DNA of 64,000 nt from Brachypodium distachyon (GCF_000005505.3 NC_016133.3:5208001-5272000); one strand, 5' to 3'. Positions 48,201 to 60,748 are shown, counted from the first letter of the stretch. Translations and numbers: made by a program. The notes: generated from the letters alone by a model not told the origin.

Positions 48201-50762
48201 ACAAGGCAAAATGGTCTTGATGATTCTCATCAGTGCTTATGCCTTTCAGCTTTGGTCATTTTGATATTTACTAGCTCTCACACTATCCAACTTATATACT
48301 CCTTTTAATCCGTCTATTTCAGTGTGACGCTGAGTGGTCATAACAGAATTGGGTGGCATCAAACATATTAGTACATCAAGGGAGAAATTTGCAAATTGTG
48401 TTATCAGGATCTCCAATTTTGAATACAAAATATTGCAGGAAAAATTTAAGTATTTAATTTACAGAGAAACTTTTAGGGAAGCTATAGTTTTACAAATCAT
48501 ATATCTGAGAGACTGCTGACATATTTCCGATTTATCATTTAGGTTCATTTAGCATGTGCAGTAATTATGTTAATTTTTCATCAATGTTGACTGAAATAAC
48601 TGCAAGTCTTCAAAACATCAATTAACTTTACAAAGTATTGTTCATTTTGTGCAACTTACTATCCTAGCTTTTCCAATCCAGTATCCTAACTAGGTGGCAC
48701 TTTGTTACCTTCTCAGGGTGTTGCTGTAGCCCTGCCACTCTATTTTGCTACAAAAAGGTACATGTTCTCCTCACTTAGAGATGAATAATAGATGAAATTT
48801 GTTGTTCACGTCAGCCTTCAATAATGACCACTAACGTATATGTTATGGATTCTTAGGTTTTCTATAACAGAAGATTATAGTTGGGTTATACAAATATACC
48901 TTGTGGATGTATTATTTTATGGCATACAATTTTAGAACTTCCCATAGATGGAACCATTCTTATCTTGGCTATGTGAGCTTCACCTGTTTCTCCTGTCTTA
49001 AAGTGTGAGAACAACTATTGGGGGTTCCAGTGTCATACAAAGCGTGAAATGTTTGTACTTCAGAAATAAGGCAAATTAACATTTCCCTTTTTGGCTCATT
49101 ATTTCCTAATGTCATTGTTGAACCTACTTTTCTTTTTGCAGTGGATAATATCTATGTTTTTCCTTTTCTTTTGCATATCTAAGCAAATGGCAAGCATTTA
49201 AGTATGCAACACTCTCTGGTTTTGCTGAGCCACTAGGAGTGGTTTTTGTAGGTATGCTATTTCTTATGAGCTTTTTCTGTATTTTTTTAATTTATGTCTA
49301 ATTATCTATTGAGACTGATATAAATGTGGTACTGCAGCTGTCTTTTTTCCGAGCAACTTAAACCCTGAAATTCTTGAAGGCCTACTTGCATCAGGTTGGT
49401 CTGTTACTACTTACTACTCCCTCCGATCCATATTACTTGTCGAAATATTACATGTGTCTAGATGCTTTTTAAACATGGATACATCCACATTTGGGCAAAT
49501 TTGGGACAAGTACTCCCTCCGTTTAAGTTGGAACGGAGGGAGTAATATGGATCGGAGGGAGTAGTACTTTAGGCTCAGTTTGGCATTGCTGAACTGCGTT
49601 GCGCTGAACTTATTTTATAATCTACTGTGAAACAATACACACAAAAGCATGGATAAGTTGGTTAGCCAAACACAAAAATAGGCAAAAACTGGTTGGAAAA
49701 ACTGGATTATCATAATCCACTTCAATGCCAAACTCACCCTTAGGCTCAGTTTGTCATTGCTGAACTGTGCTGCGCTGAACTTATTTTATAATCTGCTGCG
49801 GAGAAATACACACAAAAGTAGGAAAAATTTGGTTAGCCAAACACGAAAATAGTGAAAAGCGGGTGAAAAAACAGGATTATGATAATCTACCGCAATGCCA
49901 AACAGAGCCTTAGTAGAGCTAAAAACTGATATCCATGCTTAGCAATGTATTAACTTCCTGTTTGCTTATATGCAGTTGGTGGTGTTATGGCTTTCCTCAC
50001 TTTGCATGAATTGTTACCGCTAGCATTTGACTATGCTGGTCAGAAGCAAGCTGTCAAAGCAGTCTTTGTTGGCATGGCCATCATGTCTGCAAGGTTTGTT
50101 GATGTTTCAAACTAAATACTCTAATATGTTTCCATGGTGATCAATGTGGACTTGTTTCTCAATAGAAGACTTGATGGTACAGTTTTGATGCACATTTATA
50201 CTGGGATTTGAGAAAATTAAGCAAAATCAATGTTCATAGGGTACTAATGGAGATATCATATCTAGACATGATTTAGGATAGTACCACAGCAAATTGACGT
50301 CATATGTTGGCTGTTAGGACATCAAAGAGAATATCATGTTAGTTCTATCATCTATAGGGTGATTTTATGGCATGGTGGTTGCAATAGCACAATAATATGT
50401 TTGCTTTTGACTATAAATTTTAAATTACTGACCTTTCACCCAGTCAAAAATATCAACCTGAGTGTTGTTACCATCAATGATCATTTGTCAAATGCATCAG
50501 TGTCACATGAATATTCGCATTATTGGAATGCATGAAGTGTCATATGCATTCACAATAGAAATGCATAACCTGTCATATGCCTTTACAGAATCACAATACA
50601 TTTTTTTTTGCGGGGATACAGAATCACAATACTAATTTTGACAAAAGCACTATTTCATATTACGCTGTTATGCATGGCTTTCTCTTTATACCTAATTCGT
50701 GACTCCGCATTGGCAGCTTGTATTTCCTGGAGATCAGCCTGCCAGAGGAGATCGGCTTGTAG
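45295..50762 (+). CDS. ZTP29: ZIP-family zinc transporter, ZTP29-like
   Basis: Membrane Zn2+ transporter of the ZIP superfamily. Arabidopsis ZTP29 is an ER zinc transporter tied to salt stress and the unfolded-protein response. Exons: 45295-45358, 46877-46935, 47040-47132, 47216-47305, 47416-47497, 47676-47731, 47932-47988, 48717-48757, 49184-49251, 49338-49394, 49976-50093, 50717-50762; all GT-AG, giving 276 aa, which I recall as the Arabidopsis length. TM1 starts SHVWVALALSFVGGLSTS. The metal-site helices carry H134-N-F-P-E-G139 and H163-N-I-P-E-G168. The cytosolic loop is short and Asp/Lys-rich rather than His-rich. Exon 4 has a second AG ten bases in, which would shift frame if used. Intron 1 is long, intron 10 is packed with MITEs, and intron 11 has a tiny retroposed insert. 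Confidence 0.94.
45664..45715 (+). repeat. 26-bp tandem duplication in ZIP intron 1
   Basis: Two almost identical copies containing AGCAGCATTGCCGGATACTG, with a period of 26 bp. Confidence 0.8.
45914..46204 (-). other. Unrecognised exon-like ORF antisense in ZIP intron 1
   Basis: A 96-codon frame, starting MDFDTIFLGDTRKNKEPQPT, of mixed composition without low complexity. On its own strand a good donor (AAG then GTGAGC) occurs inside, near 45948. I do not recognise the family. It may be a captured gene fragment or chance. No partner exon was found. Confidence 0.25.
49417..49561. mobile_element. Stowaway MITE in ZIP intron 10, with a nested copy
   Basis: TA at 49415-49416 and 49562-49563. 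Left end CTCCCTCCGATCCATATTAC and right end TAATATGGATCGGAGGGAG are near-perfect inverted repeats. It is interrupted at 49513-49542 by a second, minimal element. Confidence 0.85.
49513..49542. mobile_element. 30-bp minimal Stowaway-like element inside another
   Basis: TA (49511-49512), then CTCCCTCCGTT, eight bases, AACGGAGGGAG, then TA (49543-49544). The 11-bp ends are exact inverted repeats of the Stowaway terminus. Almost all internal sequence is absent. Confidence 0.7.
49572..49739. mobile_element. Tourist-like MITE, copy 1 of a dimer
   Basis: Flanked by TTA at 49569-49571 and 49740-49742. The left end GGCTCAGTTTGGCATTGC and the right end TTCAATGCCAAACTCACCC are inverted. TTA target sites fit the PIF/Harbinger class. 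Confidence 0.75.
49743..49909. mobile_element. Tourist-like MITE, copy 2 of a dimer
   Basis: Shares the TTA at 49740-49742 with copy 1 and ends at TTA 49910-49912. Ends: GGCTCAGTTTGTCATTGC and GCAATGCCAAACAGAGCC. Same orientation and nearly the same length as copy 1 (167 versus 168 bp), with visible sequence differences throughout. Confidence 0.75.
50585..50632 (-). mobile_element. Tiny retroposed insert with 15-bp target duplication
   Basis: ACAGAATCACAATAC occurs exactly at 50585-50599 and 50618-50632. Between them lie 18 bases which on the minus strand read ATCCCCGC followed by an A-run. This looks like the extreme 3' end and poly(A) of a LINE or SINE inserted antisense in ZIP intron 11. 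Confidence 0.7.
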
Positions 50763-50769
50763 CATATGA

Positions 50770-51690
50770 CTACACCACTGTAACCATACCAGTTTTTCAC
50801 AGTATCTCTGAAGAGCGAGAGCTTTGCCGTAGATGTTCCTTAATCATGGGGACGGAGCACTCGTCGTTCAGAAACAAGAATTATGGCTAGATTGTTGCAC
50901 TGGCCATGCGTATGCAATTACTTCTGGTCATGGCGTCTGACCATTTTACAATGTATACAAACGACAGTACTGCCACCCATTTGGGGTGGCGTGAGAAAAG
51001 AACAGAATCAAAATGCGTCCACCAGATAATTAGTTGTCAGGTAACAGGGTGCAGATTCACCGTCTGCCACTAATTGACGGTGTGGTTAAAAACATCAATG
51101 TTTGCCCATTCGGCTTCTCATTTCCTGACGAGCCTTCTCTTGCCTAGTTTTTCTTTTGGCGGGAAATTTTTGCATTTGCCATGGATGGGGCACTACCGCA
51201 CTAGCCTGTTGGGACTTCAAGGAGGCTGCTGTTAGAAATACCACTTGAAAAGATATTTTGTGCCACCGTGGGTTGTGATGCTATCGTGCTATCATTAGCA
51301 CGATCATTTTTTCCAGAAAATCTGCAACTTTTTAGTTCATTGCCATAATAGACATATGTACGAAATAAAAGAGAAATCCTATGGCGACTAGTAGCATCTC
51401 CTGCGAACAGTATTTTTCACTAATTTCTGTTTCTCGCTCAAATTTCATATCTCGCTCTGATGTACCAGCTGGAAGCTCTTTTCTCTGATTCAGCTTCCAG
51501 GAACGTTTATACAGAAAAAGAAGAAAAAAGCTATATATTACAACAAGGCATTCTGGGCTGAACAAAATTTGCTTTGCAAGACTTGTATCAACATTGCAAA
51601 GATAGGAGGAAGAAAGAAATGACACTACCTCTACCAGGCGCCAAATCTCAGACAATCAAATGTAGGATCGCAGATTAAAGCTGCTTGGAT
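50770..51690. other. Region between convergent ZIP and OEP80 genes
   Basis: About 900 bases holding both 3' UTRs. No gene or repeat recognised. Confidence 0.55.
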
Positions 51691-51693
51691 AGG

Positions 51694-54600
51694 TCAATTT
51701 CTGTGGCCAACCCCAAAGTGAAATCGTCTTGCTTGTTTATCATTGAAGGCGTACTCAAGTCTAAGAGGTCCAAGTGGGGAATCCACACGGATGCCGACAC
51801 CATACCCATAACCACTTCCTGGCTTCCCTCGGGCTCCTGCTGGGTCACCTATAGAACAAAACCACCAGAGATTGCAAACATGACAAGGGGCAAAAGCAAT
51901 ATAGTAGTAATTCTTTATTCTGAACCGGAACAGGAGATTATTCTTCAAACCAAATACGAGGCTTACAGAATTTTGAGTACTATACATGTAGCTTCAGAAC
52001 TAAACGTCAAATATATGGACTACAAATATATTGCAGCAAAATGACAGCACAACATGACTTACCAGGAACCTTTGGACCAGATCCAAGATCACTGCCATAG
52101 TCACCAAAGACCACACCTTCCAATGGACCAAACTACACAGAAACGACTACTGTGAGCAATCAAAACAATGGTTTATAAGGCATATTTTTTTTCTTTAATG
52201 CCTATTCATACAGCAAGCACCACATTAGAGTAGCACAGTAATTAGTAAAATGCATTGATGCCATTGCAGGTAGATATCACCAGTAGTACACAGATACAGT
52301 ACTAATTTTTCAGCCATACATCGTGCATGATAAGCAACAAAGTCACACTAATCGTTAAAAAATAAATGGAAGTCACTTGAAATAGTTATTATTGAAACAA
52401 GCCGAAAACGAAGATAAATAATGTTAACGTTTGCATCAGGTGGGTGAGGGGAACAATACTAGGAAAGGAGAACCACAAATAGAGGCAAGTTAGTGAGGGT
52501 TATGAAATTTCTTTAGTTAATTCTTCAAGTACCCTTCTAGGCATGGCTAAGCAGGCCCATACAAGCACAGACACCAGGTTATGCTTGTATGAAACGATTA
52601 ATATATGTCCACCATGGATTGGATATGTTACACTGATCTGACATGTATATATTTAGAGTCGGTTGATCTGTATGTTTTGTCTTGAACAAAATAATTGATT
52701 CATTGATACAACTGGCATATTTCATATTTGGCAGTATATCAACAAACATACATAACCACATTCTTAAATACACAGAATCCATCAACACCAATCTTTAAAT
52801 TTCAAGCTAATTCAAATACTACAATCTTAGTTTTTTCTGGATATATGTGTGACTGTATATTGATGTTGTCGGCCAGGTATTTCTGAGAAAATTAGCATCA
52901 GGTTGTGTCTAGGTTTTCTACAGGAGTTTCACGTCAATGTTATTTAATGAAGACATATAACTTAATATTGCAGAAAAAAGAGGCAAAGCCTACCATGCGG
53001 CAAGAGACTTCTCCACTACCAACTGCATATGAACGGCCAGAACCAACTGCACCTTCTTCATATCCTCTTACACTATTTGTCCCACCAATTGCGAATGCTT
53101 CATGTGGCGAAAAGTTTCCCTCCACATGACCTCCAGAAGCACTAGATCACAGAATATGTAATATAGGAAGTAACATAACAACAAAATGTAAGTACCACTG
53201 GCCACTGCTATGCAAAACCTCCAGGTAACGTTCACATTTTCATTTCAGGTCCAATGGCACGATATGCACTAAAACATACCTCAGAAGAAGTCTAGCAGGA
53301 CCAATTTCATAGCCCTGTCTCAAACGTGCTGTCACTCTGTTGAAACTAAGCCACTCTGGAAGAATTGGCAGACCTTGCTCGACGTTGAAAACAAACTGGA
53401 AGCAGTAACAATGGTAGGATATAACAAATTATCATGATAGAATTAGACAGCAGTAGAATGAAGTACTACCGCCGTCGTGGATTTGTATAGATTCCTATAC
53501 AAACCCAAGTCACTTATTTTGGGACGGAGGGAGTAGAATAAATACTAACCATTGTAGAGCTATGATCTCCAGAGTCTGTGTAGACACCTTCAAGCTTAGC
53601 GAGTACTGTGTCATCATAAGGATTTCCGCTGCATTGTCACAACATGATTATCAGGTTTCAAACATTAATCCAATTCAACAACTGTATCTATATACTCAAA
53701 TCAAAGATATATGAGATATCAAGATCTAGGACCTGGCAGTTAACTGGCTGTTATAGGAATCTCTGATCACTGGGTTGCCTTTGTCATCACGAGCACCAGC
53801 ATGCTGCATAGGAAGTGTCAATAGAACACATTTTTTAGGCTATTTATATGAAGAAGTAAACAAAGGAAATATTGAAGTCAAAGCAATCCTTCGTTTCCCT
53901 TGTTTCTTCAACCAGTACACGACTATGCTCATGTATATTTATCCTCAACATAGTACTAACATCAGATGAGTACATGACCATGCCTGGTTTGAGCTTTTGT
54001 CCCAGGCCAGGCAGGGGGAATACAAAATATGGTTCACGTGTTTACCTGGAATATCAAACCAAGTGTACCACTCCATTTAGGCCTGAATGGTCGACTATAT
54101 TCAATGCCAGCAGTTACTCGTCCAATTATGATAGCCCCATGGTCAGGATGGTCCCCACCATGGATAAGTGTTCCTGGAGTCCTAGAGTTCTGGCAAATAA
54201 GATCATGTACATGATTCTTAACTGATAAAATCAAGGAACTGTGAAGACAATAATATCACACTAAAGGTAACTACCTGAACCATGACTGTTCTGGAGGTCC
54301 TCTTATTGTCACCGTCAATCCAGGGGTCAGTGTAGTTTAAACGAAATATAGAATCTATTTGGCCCCTCTCTAGTGAAAGATTCAACTTCTTGTTCCTCCC
54401 AAAAACATTCCGATGAGAATATGCAAAGCTGTTTAAAACCTCCAGTGAGAAAAAATTGATGTAGAATTTCTGTTTATCCTGGCAGGTATTTGTCAGCAAG
54501 GCTACGATAAATTAGAAAAATTTAAATCAATGTCTAGAATTGCCAGTCCCTAAGGCCTGTTGGGTTTTGGAAGGTCATCTTAACATAGACACCCCTACGT

Positions 54601-57600
54601 CCAAACATAGTGTGATGCTGAGGCCTGAGGACAGCTCATATCATAAACATGAACACCTTTCTAACGGATATATGCTCTTGGAATTTTTCATTTCAAAAAG
54701 GCTCAAATCCAACTGGAGCTTAAGAAACACAATCTCCAAAATATTACCATGACAATATCACATAAGAAACAAACTACACTTCAGAGAAAATAAGATAACA
54801 TTGAATGTGAAAGAGCCTACTGACCTGCCAATTAGCCCAGAAAGAGGCCCATTTGTTATCCTGCAGAAAAATGACATAATATATATGTTAAGAAAAATAT
54901 CAAATGTAATTTGCATATATGCTACACGCCTACACATGTAATAACAATTCAGTACGTAATACTAAGCAAGCAGTTGAGTACGACCTAAGCACATTACAGG
55001 CTAAGAACCAAATTTATGAAAGCATACTAAGCAAGCAGGAGTACTTGTACTAACCCACTTGAAATGCCACCACCAGCAGAGAAACCACCAGAAGGGCGCT
55101 CAACAAGATTCATGACAAGATCAACTTTATTAGAATCTGCACAAGACCATAAGAACACAGGTACTTGAGAAAAGAAAGACATACTTTAAAAAAGGTAAAT
55201 AAATAAATTAGTTTCACCTCCAACTGGCTGTGGAATTATTGTAACATCCTCCATAATTCCCATAGTAAGTATTGTTTCCACATCTCTTTTCACTTGTGCT
55301 CTATTGTAAGCCTATTTTCACCATTAGAAGTTAACATGGATAAGAAGTCCATCACAGCATCAATTTTACATGACATCAGTATCAAACTGACATCAAACCA
55401 AATCGACATACACAAAACTATACAAGCATGATTCGACCACACTTGCTGAATGCACTGTAACAATAGTACTTGTAGTTTTGGTTATAGCATTTGCATAGCA
55501 ACTTCAATACACGCTAAATCAATGCTTCAGTGTACATCATGTATTACCAGGCATGAAATGACAATGGTTCTTAAAATCACACCATCCAAAACCATACACT
55601 AAAGGAGATAATGGAAACAAACATTTATAAATATCATCAGTAATGATGCATTGGATAGACGAAACAAAAATATGGTAAGGGAACTTCTAATGATGATCTG
55701 ACCTGACCCTTCTTGGTGGTAAGTTGCCGGAGTATTGTATCTGGTTGTGTCTTTCCAATAGTTGGTTCACCACTAGAGATAGAGAGAAATTGAAAGAGAA
55801 AGAAGATAAGAATGATCAGAATACTGCATGGCTATAGAACAGCAACCAGTGAAGAGAATCTCACTAAGTCAAGCTATGATTCTCACGTTCTTCTATCGAG
55901 AAAGCGAATATTGATATTATTAACCTCGGCTTCAGAAACTTGTAACCTCAGAATTCCTCCAGAAAGGATCTCAGCATAGGAAACCTGAAGCCAGATCAAG
56001 CACCTTTACTGATTTATCATTACCAAGAAAATATCTATTACTAGTAAAAACTGCAATGTTGCTTCTGACCGAAAATGGTAGGCACCTGAACTTTGGTAAT
56101 GTCAATTAACAGGTTAGCAAGTGCCGCACATTCACATTATCTCACATCATGTTTCTAGTTCTCTTACTATTAAGAACATGCAGAACCAAAAGCACAGCTC
56201 TAGTGTTAAGTTCTATATACATAGCAGGAAGTAGCGAACAATCCGTTCGCCCTACCAATTTGATAGTAGTGAGATGTAAACAACGGAAAGTGCATTATGA
56301 AAATACAAGATTGACAACAAGTTTTGTGGTAGGCCTCTAGAATGCCAAGAAGTTACAAAGTGTGTTTGGTTGTTCCTTAAGACAGGGGGAGCAGATGCTA
56401 CTTGCTCAGCTATGTTCTCAAGCAAATTCACAAAATAGCAGAAAGCTGAAATTATGCACAATAGTAGAACATGAGTTATAAATATAATCTCCCCCGCATA
56501 CCATGCCAGTAAGACCACGCTCCTGATACCATCCATTAACAGATTTTATCACTTGATCTAAATGTCTTATGTTGATTATTTTCCCTGCAGAATGTAACAG
56601 CAATAAGTAAATTAGGTCTCAAGAACTAAATTAGCTAATGAAAGTATACTAAGATTACAACGGTAAATGAAGGAAAATGCAGGAGGAACTACATATTCTG
56701 TTACGTTAAAAAACAAATAAACACCTAAATGAACCTAGATTGTGGAACTATACATTCACCCGCCCCGCTCGACTGAGATCCACGCATTTCCAACTTCAGG
56801 AATTCTATATCATTTTGCTATAAGAAAGGATACCGATAGATTGTGTGGTGGTAGATGGATCTATGTTACCACAGATTTCTGTGATTAAACTAAAAACTAA
56901 CAAGAACAATACGAGACTACATAAAACGTGTGCTTCATTTGTTGTGTAACCTTTACATTGTGATTTTCTCAGAATTATGCCACATATTGTAATAATCTAG
57001 TGAAATCATAATATGACCAAAGCTCAAAAGGAGTGATTATTCTCAATGCAGACCCCATTCTAGACCAATGTTACATTAGATGAGATATGCAGGGTATTGA
57101 TCAATGTTATGCACTTTTGATAACTCTCTGCCAAACAAATTTATACACTTGTAATGCTTACAGCTAAAATGTAGTAACAATTCATGTAACATTGTGCAAA
57201 GTAAATCAACCAAATATAACATACTCAGTTAAATTAATATGTACCGTCATTCTAACTCATTACACATAACAGAAACTCCTAAGCATGGGAACAACTAAAA
57301 TGACTAACATGTCGATCACAAGACGAGTCATCCAGGAACTTACCATGTCGATCACGAAATGAGTCATCCAGGAACTTGGAAGGCAGCATGTTGGCACCCT
57401 CACAGACCAGACCATGGAAGTCCTGGTTCGGCTCCACCTAAATCACAAATTAAGCCAATTTTGCAACCTTCAGTTCCAAAAAGGCAAAAATAAGCCATGG
57501 AAGGGGATAGGGAACTGACCTCAAAGACAAGGCGAATGCCGTCACGGGTGTCGACCGCGACAGGCATACAGGAGCGGAAGAGGCCGCTCTCCACGACGCG

Positions 57601-57999
57601 GTGCACATCCTCCTGCACCTCCCGCACCGTGAGCGCAGCGTTGGGGCGGCACGCGCGCAGAGCCGCGGCGGCCGCCTCCTCCAGCTCGGGCCGTTCCAGG
57701 GGCTCCCCGTCCTTGCCGCGAACCGCCACCTCGCTGATCAGCACCCGCTCCTCGCCCCCGCCCCCGTCCTTCCCGTGCCTCCGCGGCAAGGGCGCGGCCG
57801 CCGTCTCGGCCCGCGCGGCTGGGACGCGGGGAAACGATGCGGCAACGCGGCGGGCCGCAGCGTCGATGGCGCGGCCGATGTGCGCGAACGGGAGCGCGGC
57901 GGAGAGGAGGGCGTGCGCCGGGGCAGGGTCCGGGGCCGGGGAGGCGCACGGGAGCTTGACGGCGGAGGAGATGAAGCGGACGTCTCGACGGGGCCCCAT
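51694..57999 (-). CDS. OEP80: OEP80, chloroplast outer-envelope Omp85-type protein
   Basis: Essential beta-barrel protein of the plastid outer envelope, paralogue of Toc75, likely involved in outer-membrane protein insertion. Exons (minus): 57520-57999, 57344-57437, 56502-56584, 55887-55984, 55703-55772, 55218-55311, 55055-55136, 54825-54860, 54275-54428, 54046-54189, 53733-53803, 53550-53628, 53280-53395, 52994-53141, 52063-52132, 51694-51848. Phases join to 657 aa; all GT-AG. The start [12 protein letters not shown] aligns with the known family start. The N-terminal stretch to about 85 is variable, POTRA-like domains span about 88-330, and the barrel runs from about 333 to the C-terminus. 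The Omp85 loop-6 motif V-R-G-Y is at 558-561. The C-terminal strand is [20 protein letters not shown]. Exon 8 is only 36 nt. The exon 2 donor lies in a 36-bp tandem duplication. Exon 1 is strongly GC-rich, unlike later exons. Confidence 0.95.
53466..53533. mobile_element. Short Stowaway-like MITE in OEP80 intron 12
   Basis: TA at 53464-53465 and 53534-53535. Starts CTACCGCCGTCGTGG and ends GGGACGGAGGGAG. The inner arms GTATAGATTCCTATAC are self-complementary. The left terminus is degenerate. Confidence 0.5.
57306..57377 (-). repeat. 36-bp tandem duplication across the OEP80 exon 2 donor
   Basis: On the minus strand unit A (57342-57377) contains the last 34 bases of exon 2 plus the donor GT, and unit B (57306-57341) follows directly in the intron. 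The units differ at 4 of 36 positions. The donor hexamer GTAAGT is formed by GT from the end of unit A and AAGT from the start of unit B. Confidence 0.9.
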
Positions 58000-58099
58000 G
58001 GCGGCGGCGGCGGCGGCGGAAGCGCCCGCCGCGCCGGATGTGCGAATTAGGGTGGCGGAACTGGAGGTCGGGTAGGGTTTAGGGTTTTGGTGACGAGGC

Positions 58100-60740
58100 T
58101 TGCGGGGCCGCGAGGGTATCGTCCGCCATGGGCGATGGATGATGAGGGGAAGGAGGCGTGGACGGAATGGCGGCGAAGGAAATGTGTTCCAGGGCTTCGC
58201 GTTTTCGGCTTCCTCGTCGTGTTCTTGTCTGGGGAAGACGAGAGCCGTTCGATGTGGTGTCGAGATGTACGGGGAAGCCTCTGAGTGCATCCGGTCCGTT
58301 GGCTGCTACTATCAAGAATTTTGAACAAATGAGAGCCTGTTTGATTGAAGGAAATTCAAATGAATTTTGTAGGGTTTTTGAAAGGGCTTCTAGTCCATGG
58401 ATTTTTTTTTTGAAAGGGCTTCTAGTCCATGGATTTTTTTTGAAAGGGCTGCTAATCCATGGATTTTTTTTTGAAAGGGCTTCTAGTCCATTGATTTTTC
58501 TTTGGTTCAAAGGAATGTATCCTATAAATAAAATTTCTATGCATTGCTCTCCTACACTTCATTTCCATATGATTTCTAGCGAGAGGTTGGTCTTTTTCAA
58601 CTAGCAGGGAAAAGTAATTTTCGAAATAGGTTATTGGTTTATCAATCGGGCACTTTTGATAATCGTATCAGTTCATATGGAGGATTTAGGAGTTGGTTTC
58701 GCATGAACAAACTACAAAGAAGGATGCATGAAAGATATTTCTGGACTAGTGGCCTGGAAGCTTATTTATACTCAAAATCCTGGGAAACAAAGTTGCCTGC
58801 CATTACAGCTAGTCACATAGGAATCTAAAGCTGCATGTAATATCATTATCTTAGAGGGTTATTGTTTTTAAAGCAGTTTGTCATATCTCTTATACTAGAC
58901 AATTACTGACGGGAGCCATCTAGCATGAGCTATTTTTATAGACAACTCTAGGGAATTTTTGACTCATAGGAAACCCACAGGAAAATGAAGGGAAAAATTC
59001 TTCGATGACACTATTCATTTGGTTCAAATTTTCCTTTGATACCAGTTTCAAATTAAAGGGAAAAGACTGGATTTCTACAATCCAAACCGGATCTCCATTT
59101 TGAATTCTTTTATAGACAATTTGGACCTTCTTCGTACACGACGTTATCAAACCGATCTCAACACTGACCACTCTGCCATTTTCTGGTGATAGGTTAGAAT
59201 ACAAGGCACGGTGGGTGGGGATGATATATTAACCTAATGTTTCAAGTCTTATTTTGACTTGCACTCTTGTGCTTTTGATGCCCGTTCCTTCCTATCTTCC
59301 CCTACAAGGAACCAAATTAGTTAGTGCTTCCTCAAGAACGGATCATGTGCTCATCAACAAGTCACACCTCCTTGTATATATCTTGAGGCAGTGGCTACTT
59401 AGGGGCACAACTTGTCATTGATGATTCAATAGCTCACCCGCATGGCTTGAACTCACAATGCCGGCCTCGGCACCAGATTGCTTAGGTGGACGGAAGAGAC
59501 ACTCGTGGACCACCATTAAAAGACTTACAACACAAGAGTTAATTAAAAAAATCATAATTTATTGTAAGTTCATATAGAACTCATGCATCGATCAACCAGG
59601 TTCTCACATGTCCTCAAGAATGTGACGAACTACGTACCCACGATCCCTAGCCAATCATAGTCACCGTGCATGAGCATAATGTTTGATGATACGGTCAGAG
59701 CAAATTAAATAGTTAATCCACTAACAAACATAGAGCAGAGATCAACATGCAAATCAATATTGAGAATAATTTACTAGCTTCAATCTCTACGATAAAATGT
59801 CCCAAGCAGGTTGGGAACACCAACAGTCCTCAATGCACCATTGTTGTTTCCGGTGGTACACACCAAATCGTTGCAAACCAAATAGAGATCGGGCACTGCC
59901 ACCTCACCCCTCCATCAGGAGGGCAAGAACCGCCAGCTTGAAGACCCACGCACTGCTTGTGCTTGGATACACAAAGCCCCCACCAGATTCACATAGGCTC
60001 CGACCGTCTAATCCTTGGGAGGCAATGCCGAAGATGCATCCATTGTTGGTTGTCAAATTCATAACTGCGTCAACTGTGATCCCATGTGTGTCATCACAAG
60101 AAGCGCTATGCATTTAGGAACCACGGATGAGGAGATCAGCAGAGGATTATGTAGCTCCACTCTAAATAGTGACAGTGCAAAAAGCCCTCACGACCATACT
60201 CACGAGTTGGTGGAGGTGTACACAGTTTAGATAAAAAAACCAGTGGAGATTTATACAAAATCAATTAAGTGTAGATACATAACACAATATAAATAAAAAA
60301 TACGGTGGTGAAGGTTTGGGAATAAACACAACTATGTATACGGAATCTGAAAGCACGCAACATTGTATTTTTTTTTCAGGGCAAGATGATACTTTCAAAA
60401 GAAATTCCCGGGGCTAGAGAGAAAGTATTAATTAGCACCAAAGAAAGCTATGTTTATATACTAAATTAGAAGCACATATTAGTTGTCACGGATGAAAGGA
60501 TACAATCGATCGTGTGCTTGCATATCCTTTCGTACAACATTTAGGTATTAATTAATACATGATACACACTAAGATGTAAAAACGAATCGTAAAACAAATC
60601 AGAGAATGGATGGAGGGAGCACGCGTACTAGCCGTTTGAAACAAACACAAAACAGTATAGAGAAGCCGTTTCCCGCGCAGAATTTCCTATTTTAGCCGCA
60701 TGAACCTAATTAAGCAGTGGGGTTACACCACCTGATGCTG
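58100..60740. other. Intergenic region between OEP80 and the RRM-family pseudogene
   Basis: About 2.6 kb. It has a four-copy minisatellite (58380-58503) within what looks like an insertion starting GAGCCTGTTTGATTGAAGG at about 58332. The rest is AT-rich, and the short ORFs show no recognisable domain. Confidence 0.5.
58380..58503 (+). repeat. 31-bp minisatellite, four copies
   Basis: GAAAGGGCTTCTAGTCCATG plus GAT and a T-run, at 58380, 58412, 58442 and 58473 (periods 32, 30 and 31). T-run length varies between copies, and copy 3 has two changes (TGCTAAT in place of TTCTAGT). Confidence 0.9.
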
Positions 60741-60748
60741 ACACTACA

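Noticed and set aside
57497..58075. Plus-strand ORFs of up to 192 codons over OEP80 exon 1
   Set aside because: Low-complexity shadow frames of the GC-rich exon; no domain.
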